DNA of 64,000 nucleotides, taken from contig JAJJOY010000009.1 of the NCBI GenBank assembly GCA_021029595.1, positions 1-64,000 on the forward strand, in the 5' to 3' direction. The notes under the pieces are model-generated. The model was given only the letters and a program-made list of their open reading frames with translations, had not been told where the DNA came from and did no database searches. Every line of letters starts with the position of its first letter. Position 1 is the first letter of the stretch. Below are positions 58,922-64,000 of this stretch, one piece after another. Source of the stretch: Hominenteromicrobium mulieris (GTDB lineage: Bacteria > Bacillota > Clostridia > Oscillospirales > Acutalibacteraceae). The position numbers and the translations under genes were made by a program.

Positions 58922-60427
58922 TTATTTTCTTACCGATTCCATAAACACCATGTACGCGGTTTTATAGGTGGAGATAAATGCCGGCTCGCCGAAATTCATC
59001 GGGAACGGCTTCGCTTCGATTTTCTTTTCCAAAATGAGGTCGCACAGCGTCAGCATGTCGTCAATCTTCTCATAGCTGTTCGGCACATATTTGTCCTGCG
59101 GATCCTCGCCGCCCTCCTGCCGCCTGTGGCCGCCGAGGAACGCAAGCTCCGTATAGCCGGGCTTCTGCAATTTTTCTTTCAGACGCAGCACCGCAGCTTT
59201 ATACTCCGAAATCGGTCGTGCAAGCGGCACCTGCATCCAAAGGCCGAATGCGTCTCCGGTAAACATGCACTTATGCGCGCGGTCAATGAACACGACGCTG
59301 CCCGGCGTGTGCCCCTCCACCTCGGCAACTTCAATTTTCACATCGCCGCCAAGGTCGATGACATCGCCGTCTTTGATGTCGATAACGTCCTTTTCCGTAA
59401 AATTCTTGCCCGTACCGTCGTTCAAACGCGGCAGCAGCGGCACGTCTTTTTTGCTCATGTAGTATTTTTCGAACACATCGCCGCTCAGGAGATGGTCAAT
59501 ATGCGCGTGCGTCACGGCAAGCTCCACGGGCAGTGATGTCAGGCTCTCCGCCATTTTCCTCACGTTGCCGCCGCCAAGGCCGGTATCGATAAGCAGCGCC
59601 TTTTCTTTGCCCTCCACAAGGTACATGGAGTCGTTGTTGTAGTCCTCGATATAGAACACGCCCGGGCAGATGAACTCGATTTCATAGCGGTCAAAGCGCG
59701 TTTTGCCGAACATCCACTCCAGCGCTTCTTTGTTTTGGTACGCCGCCGTCCAAGAACCGTGCGGGTGCGTGTGGTACACGTTTTCCATTTCGCCCGCGGG
59801 ATACTCCGTGTAGTGCGCGTCACGGTTGCCGGAGGAGCGCAGCGAGGACATCGCCATACGCGAGCCCACACCCACCGCGCCGTGCGGCGAGTGGTAATAG
59901 CCCGTCACCGGCACCACGGGGTCGTCTTCGGCATGGAACGCCCACACAGGCACATCTTTTGCCGCGCGCAGCTTAAACGGCTCCGCATAGCCGCAAATCG
60001 GCATGGCCGCCGCAATCTTATGCGGGTAGCGCGTGAGCAGCTCCCACGTGCCCGCGCCGCCCATGGAAACACCCGTCACGTACAAGCGGCAGATGTCCAC
60101 CGGGTACTGCGCCGCCATCTCGAGCAGCGATTGCGCCAGTAAATCAACATACGGCACCCAGCACTGGTTTTCCGGGCACTGCGGCGCGAGGACAAAACAC
60201 GGGTGCTCCGCCTGCCACGCGTCCGTCATAAATGTGTCCGCGCCCGGCGTGAAATCGAGCACCAAATTTAAATCGTCCCCGCGCTCGCCCGCACCATGCA
60301 AAAACAGCACCAGCGGGTACGTTTTGCCGGGCTCCGTCTTCGGCGTGTACAGCGCGGCGTTTAAGTACCGCCCGTCTTTTTTCAGTTCTTTTACGGAAAT
60401 GTTCTTTTTTTCAATACCGTTGATCAT
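58922..60427 (-). CDS. Fusion of alpha/beta-hydrolase esterase and metallo-beta-lactamase
   Basis: 501 residues; AGGAGG before ATG 60427. Residues 1-245 are a prolyl-oligopeptidase/feruloyl-type hydrolase: LVLFLHGAGERG (oxyanion), nucleophile in YVTGVSMGGAGTW, Asp in HAEDDPVVP and a late His (HTHPHGSW). Residues 255-500 are a metallo-beta-lactamase fold with THAHIDHL, later EGHTPGSVVFID, FTGDAFG and GGHRRQEG. No signal peptide, so it acts in the cytoplasm. Two hydrolases in one chain could act in sequence on a two-part ester. I do not know this pairing as a named family. Confidence 0.85.
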   Translation of the reverse strand: MINGIEKKNISVKELKKDGRYLNAALYTPKTEPGKTYPLVLFLHGAGERGDDLNLVLDFTPGADTFMTDAWQAEHPCFVLAPQCPENQCWVPYVDLLAQSLLEMAAQYPVDICRLYVTGVSMGGAGTWELLTRYPHKIAAAMPICGYAEPFKLRAAKDVPVWAFHAEDDPVVPVTGYYHSPHGAVGVGSRMAMSSLRSSGNRDAHYTEYPAGEMENVYHTHPHGSWTAAYQNKEALEWMFGKTRFDRYEIEFICPGVFYIEDYNNDSMYLVEGKEKALLIDTGLGGGNVRKMAESLTSLPVELAVTHAHIDHLLSGDVFEKYYMSKKDVPLLPRLNDGTGKNFTEKDVIDIKDGDVIDLGGDVKIEVAEVEGHTPGSVVFIDRAHKCMFTGDAFGLWMQVPLARPISEYKAAVLRLKEKLQKPGYTELAFLGGHRRQEGGEDPQDKYVPNSYEKIDDMLTLCDLILEKKIEAKPFPMNFGEPAFISTYKTAYMVFMESVRK

Positions 60428-60451
60428 ACAAAACAACCTCCTCTAAAGGGT

Positions 60452-61087
60452 TCATTCCTCCAGCAGATACGGCATCAGCTTTTCGAGCACTACTGCGTAG
60501 CCGTTTGCGTACATGTGCATACCCTCAATGGTGTATTCCGCTTTCAAATTGCCCTTTTCATCCAGCAGACAGTCGAACACATTGATGTATGTGCAGCCGA
60601 GCTCCTCTGCCATTTTTTCCACTTCGGCGTTCACTTCTTTCAGCTCCGCATTCGTGCGCGCGCCGAACTGTGCCTTTACCGCTTCCGGGTCTGCGCCGGG
60701 CAGCTCGCGGTTCACGGGGTAATAGCTCATCACGTAAATTTTCGTCTCGGGCAGACGCGCCTGAATTTGCATCAAAATTTTTCTGTACTGGCTCATCAGG
60801 CGCTCGCGCTTATATTCCGGGCGGCTGATGTCATTTGTGCCGATGTTGATGAACACCTTTTTCGGCTCGAGGTCAAAAATCGATTCATCCATGCGCTCCA
60901 AAAGTCCGTCTGTCACGTCGCCGCCGATGCCGCGGTTGTACACGCGGATGCGCGGCTCCACGTTTTGCAGCATCTCGTTGATCGGGAACAGCTCGCACAG
61001 CGAGGAGCCCGTAAATACGATCTCGCCCTTTTTCACGAATTTATTGAGGCACATAAAATTATGCACTTTCATTTCCCAGTCCGTCAT
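60452..61087 (-). CDS. SGNH/GDSL-family esterase
   Basis: 211 residues from ATG 61087. Block I GEIVFTGSSLCELFP (Ser), block II NRGIGGDVTDG (Gly), block III FINIGTNDIS (Asn), block V EGMHMYANGY (His). All four SGNH residues are present. It probably removes acyl groups from small molecules or sugars. It lies 24 bases upstream of the esterase-MBL fusion on the same strand, so the two may form a deacylation operon. Confidence 0.92.
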   Translation of the reverse strand: MTDWEMKVHNFMCLNKFVKKGEIVFTGSSLCELFPINEMLQNVEPRIRVYNRGIGGDVTDGLLERMDESIFDLEPKKVFINIGTNDISRPEYKRERLMSQYRKILMQIQARLPETKIYVMSYYPVNRELPGADPEAVKAQFGARTNAELKEVNAEVEKMAEELGCTYINVFDCLLDEKGNLKAEYTIEGMHMYANGYAVVLEKLMPYLLEE

Positions 61088-61178
61088 ATAAAGCACCTGA
61101 CTTCATTCGTTTTATTTCACAGTCATTTTAGCACAAAATCCGCACAGATACAACCTGTATTCTAAACATTTTCCCCTC

Positions 61179-61207
61179 TTGACGTGAAAAACCGCAGCAT
61201 ATATAAT
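61179..61207 (+). promoter_or_regulatory. Promoter of the dehydrogenase gene
   Basis: TTGACG (61179-61184), 17 bases, TATAAT (61202-61207). A 5' leader of about 115 bases leads to ATG 61330. Confidence 0.75.
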
Positions 61208-61329
61208 AATCACATAGTAACACACTAACACACGAAAATTTGCACTAAAGCGCTGTGGTGTAAGCACTTCAACGCGCAAAAGCAGACGTTGTAAACCGCT
61301 TGCGCATTACCGAAAAGAGGAATATAAAA

Positions 61330-62313
61330 ATGAAAATTGCCGCTTATGAAGTCCGCCGGGACGAACAGAAAGACTTTGCCTTCATCGCCGAAAAGCGCGG
61401 CGTGGAGCTCACCGAAACAGAGGATAACCTGACGCTCGAAAACATCGATACGGTAAACGGGGCCGAGGGCGTCACAATACTCGGTCGCACACGTTTTGAC
61501 CGCGCCCTGCTCACCGCCGTCCAGGAGCGCGGCGTAAAATACATCTCCACGCGCACCATCGGCGCCGACCACATCGACCTCACCGCCGCAAAGGAGCTCG
61601 GCCTCAAGGTGTGCAACTCCAACTACGCGCCGAACGGCGTGGCAGATTACACCGTCATGCTCATGCTTCTTAGCCTGCGCAAGTATAAGCCCGCCCTGTG
61701 GCGCGCACAGGTCAACGACTACTCCCTTGCGGGTCTTCAGGGCCGCGAGCTGCGCAACCTCACCGTCGGCATTCTCGGCACCGGCAAAATCGGCGCGGCG
61801 GTCATCAAAAATTTGAGCGGCTTCGGCTGCCGCATTTTAGCAAGCGACATCCGCGAAAACCCGTCGCTCAAGGGACTTTGCACCTATGTGGATAACGAAA
61901 CGCTCTACAAAGCGTGCGACATCATCTCGCTGCACATGCCGCTTTTAGAGAGCACCCGCCACTTTGTGAACGCCGAGACCATCGCCAAAATGAAGGACGG
62001 CGTCACCATCATCAACTGCGCCCGCGGCGAGCTGATGAATATTCCGGATATGATCCGCGGCATTGAAACGCAGAAGATCGGCGCGCTCGCGCTGGACGTT
62101 TTCGATAAAGAAGACGGCATCTACCACGAGAACCGCCGCGACGACATCCTCTCGAACCGCGATATGGCCTACCTGCGCCAGTTCCCGAACGTCATCATGA
62201 CGCAGCACATGGCGTTTTACACCGACGCCGCCGTGCAGAGTATGGTGTTCTGCGGCATAGAAGGTCTGTGCGATTTCGCCAAGACCGGTCACACCGAGAC
62301 CGAGCTTGTATAA
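61330..62313 (+). CDS. D-isomer-specific 2-hydroxyacid dehydrogenase (D-lactate dehydrogenase type)
   Basis: 327 residues. The Rossmann motif GILGTGKIG is near 148-156. Catalytic set: Arg in NCARGEL, Glu in LDVFDKEDG and His in MTQHMAFYTDAA. STRTIGADHIDL is typical of the D-LDH/VanH group. It would reduce pyruvate or a related 2-oxoacid with NADH. GAGGAAT precedes ATG 61330; the first ATG at 61300 has no site. Single gene with its own promoter and terminator. Confidence 0.9.
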   Translation: MKIAAYEVRRDEQKDFAFIAEKRGVELTETEDNLTLENIDTVNGAEGVTILGRTRFDRALLTAVQERGVKYISTRTIGADHIDLTAAKELGLKVCNSNYAPNGVADYTVMLMLLSLRKYKPALWRAQVNDYSLAGLQGRELRNLTVGILGTGKIGAAVIKNLSGFGCRILASDIRENPSLKGLCTYVDNETLYKACDIISLHMPLLESTRHFVNAETIAKMKDGVTIINCARGELMNIPDMIRGIETQKIGALALDVFDKEDGIYHENRRDDILSNRDMAYLRQFPNVIMTQHMAFYTDAAVQSMVFCGIEGLCDFAKTGHTETELV

Positions 62314-62378
62314 ATGTCAAATATGACGATGAAATCGAGCTCGTGCTCAACCTCTAAAATCAAATAATGCGTATAGAA

Positions 62379-62426
62379 AAAGAGAAAACGTGTACCGAGC
62401 TTGCCCCGGCGCACGCTTTCTCTTTT
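62379..62426. terminator. Terminator after the D-LDH gene
   Basis: AAAGAGAAAACGTG pairs with CACGCTTTCTCTTTT across a 19-base loop. Shared with the convergent small gene. Confidence 0.75.
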
Positions 62427-62430
62427 CTTT

Positions 62431-62628
62431 TTACCTTTTCTGGTTATACGTGCGGACTAAGCGGTCCACGTCATTTTCGCTGTGAATTTCGTACTCGTGC
62501 TGTGTGAGGTATTCCTTCACTTCCTCGGGCAGGTCGTCGAAATCCTTGTGCCAGTCGAAAAGCGCCGCGCCCAAAACGTAGTTTTCCGGCCCCCAGTAGC
62601 CGTTCATGCCAAAACCGTTCGGAAACAT
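62431..62628 (-). CDS. Small hypothetical protein
   Basis: 65 residues: an aromatic/Gly N-terminus (MFPNGFGMNGYWGPENYVLG) and a charged C-terminus (DFDDLPEEVKEYLTQHEYEIHSENDVDRL). GGGGGTGA-like sequence before the ATG. Between the terminator at 62379-62426 and the TCACCCC/GGGGTGA hairpin (62633-62666) upstream. No family recognised; could be a spore-related small protein by composition, but unsupported. Confidence 0.55.
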   Translation of the reverse strand: MFPNGFGMNGYWGPENYVLGAALFDWHKDFDDLPEEVKEYLTQHEYEIHSENDVDRLVRTYNQKR

Positions 62629-62720
62629 AAAATCACCCCCGGCGCTTAGTATGCGCCAAGGGGTGACTTCAAATTCATTTCCCTACAATTTCAAAAAATG
62701 CCGTGCGTGTTTACGTCAGC

Positions 62721-63938
62721 TCACTGACCGATCTGCTCAAAGAACTTCGCGTGGATGGCGGCAACCGCCTTGTTCGCGTCTTCCTTCTTGATGAGCACGG
62801 AAATTTTAATCTCGCTCGTCGAGATCATCTGAATGTTCACGTTCGCCTCAAACAGCGCCTCGAACATATCGGAAGCAACGCCCGGGTGAGACTCCATGCC
62901 CGCGCCGACAATGGAAACCTTTGCCACGTCGTCGTCAAACACAACGCTGCTCGCGCCGATGGTCTCTACGTAAGACTGCATGAGCTCGATGGTTGCATCC
63001 ATCTTGTCCTTTTCCACGGTGAAGCTGATGTCCTTCGTGCCGTTTCTGCCGATGGACTGCAAAATAATATCGACGTTTACGTTCTTCTGTGCAAGCTTAG
63101 AGAAAATGCGGAACGCAAGGCCCGGCTTATCCGGCACGCCGATGACAGAGATTCTGGCGACGTTTTCGTCCTTTGCAACACCGCTGATGAGCATTTTTTC
63201 CACGTTGGTAGCCTCCTTAACGATCGTTCCCTTAGCCCGTGTCAGGCTGGAAAGAACCTCTAATTCAATATGATATTTTTTAGCCATTTCAACCGAGCGG
63301 TTATTCAGCACCTGCGCGCCCAGCGTCGCAAGCTCCAGCATCTCGTCGTAGGAGATGACGTCGAGCTTCCTCGCCGCCGGAATTTTGCGCGGGTCTGCCG
63401 TGTAAACGCCGTCCACATCCGTATAGATCTGGCACAGGTCGGCGTGCATGGAAGCTGCAATGGCCACCGCGCTCGTATCGCTGCCGCCGCGGCCCAGCGT
63501 CGTCATGTCGTCATACTTGTTGACGCCCTGAAAGCCCGTTACAACAACGATGTTGCGCTTTGAAAGCTCCGCCTTAATACGTTCCGGATTCACACGCTTA
63601 ATGCGCGCGCTGCCGTAAGCCGTAGAGGTGGAAAAGCCCGCCTGCCAGCCAAGCAAAGAGACCACCGGGTAGCCCAAATCTTCAATCGTCATAGCAAGCA
63701 GCGAAGCAGAGATCTGCTCGCCCGCCGTCAAAAGCTGGTCCATTTCGCGCTTAGACGGGTTTCGGTTGATCTCTTTTGCTTTATCAATGAGGTCGTCCGT
63801 TGTATCGCCCTGCGCAGAAACCACAACGACCACGTCGTTGCCGTTCTTATATGTGCCGGTCACGATATCGGCGACATTTCTCAAATGCTCGGCGTCCTTA
63901 ACGGAGGAACCGCCGAACTTCTGAACGATCAATGCCAT
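62721..63938 (-). CDS. lysC: Aspartate kinase
   Basis: 405 residues. The kinase domain has KFGGSSV at the N-terminus, GFQGVNKYDDMTTLGRGGSDTSAVA, and DVDGVYTADPR. Two C-terminal ACT domains (about 265-400) carry the IGVPDKPGLAFRIF and SIVGAGMESHPGVASDMFEAL motifs. First step of the aspartate pathway to lysine, threonine and methionine. The ACT pair is the usual site of lysine feedback. Single gene; upstream 63939-64000 is non-coding. Confidence 0.97.
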   Translation of the reverse strand: MALIVQKFGGSSVKDAEHLRNVADIVTGTYKNGNDVVVVVSAQGDTTDDLIDKAKEINRNPSKREMDQLLTAGEQISASLLAMTIEDLGYPVVSLLGWQAGFSTSTAYGSARIKRVNPERIKAELSKRNIVVVTGFQGVNKYDDMTTLGRGGSDTSAVAIAASMHADLCQIYTDVDGVYTADPRKIPAARKLDVISYDEMLELATLGAQVLNNRSVEMAKKYHIELEVLSSLTRAKGTIVKEATNVEKMLISGVAKDENVARISVIGVPDKPGLAFRIFSKLAQKNVNVDIILQSIGRNGTKDISFTVEKDKMDATIELMQSYVETIGASSVVFDDDVAKVSIVGAGMESHPGVASDMFEALFEANVNIQMISTSEIKISVLIKKEDANKAVAAIHAKFFEQIGQ

Positions 63939-64000
63939 AGAAACACTTCCCTTTCCATAACCCCTGTGGGATAATTCTCGTTATTCAATGATGATGCGCG

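Noticed and set aside
1..64000. CRISPR array or rRNA
   Set aside because: No regular repeat-spacer pattern and no rRNA-like sequence seen.

Overview
This 64 kb window looks like the chromosome of a spore-forming gut Clostridia, most likely Oscillospirales/Ruminococcaceae-like. That placement is inference from the cotJ spore-coat genes, the Feo, FGGY and LrgAB gene types and the Tn4451-like and ICE modules; no rRNA is present. The right part (about 43.4-64 kb) is GC-rich conserved chromosome. The left 43 kb is a stack of mobile and decaying accessory DNA.

Layers, left to right. (1) Positions 1-186 and 13714-18170 belong to one integrative conjugative element (ICE): virD4/traG, pcfB, ardA, a DUF4406-like gene and parB, all on the minus strand. 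Its virD4 gene is split by (2) a 13.5 kb Tn4451-family mobilizable element (187-13713). That element carries a large serine recombinase, tnpV, tnpW, a MobQ relaxase with a recognisable oriT, replication-type genes, three small sigma-factor-like genes, a DinJ/YafQ toxin-antitoxin pair and a VanRS-like two-component system. (3) A 5'-truncated DUF4143 ATPase, a remnant of a mazF/small-ORF/recombinase module and a DUF3990/DUF3791 remnant mark the ICE edge (18.2-19.9 kb). (4) An AT-rich small integrative element (about 20.8-27.5 kb) has a tyrosine integrase, a small serine resolvase, an HTH protein, a DUF5681 protein, a Rep-like protein and a PC4-like protein. It appears to be driven from an extended -10 promoter followed by a leader-peptide attenuator. 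(5) At 27.9-29.5 kb there are orphan secreted or membrane genes, several broken. (6) At 29.5-35.8 kb an M24 peptidase is followed by an ABC exporter with one ATPase and three FtsX-type permeases, two of which are tandem duplicates. (7) At 36.1-40.6 kb a doubly truncated LytTR regulator is followed by a sugar ABC operon whose binding-protein gene is frameshifted. (8) At 41.1-43.4 kb a serine-recombinase module ends inside cotJC and leaves only its first 62 codons.

The right part contains cotJB-cotJA, a cohesin/cadherin-like surface protein, Hsp20, an FGGY sugar kinase, tRNA-Gly(CCC), a DUF4417 protein, HD and NUDIX hydrolases, and a feo iron-uptake cluster with DtxR-type palindromes. It continues with a T-box leader, an operon of iron-dependent alcohol dehydrogenase, BASS transporter and LrgAB, an esterase fused to a metallo-beta-lactamase, a GDSL esterase, a D-lactate dehydrogenase-like enzyme and aspartate kinase.

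The points most worth following are the cotJC interruption (a possible skin-like element), the nested insertion in virD4 that should disable conjugation of the host ICE, the attenuator at 27.35-27.45 kb, the T-box cut off from its expected gene by a dispersed repeat, and the esterase/metallo-beta-lactamase fusion. All functional statements rest on reading the sequence and on family knowledge; no database search was run.
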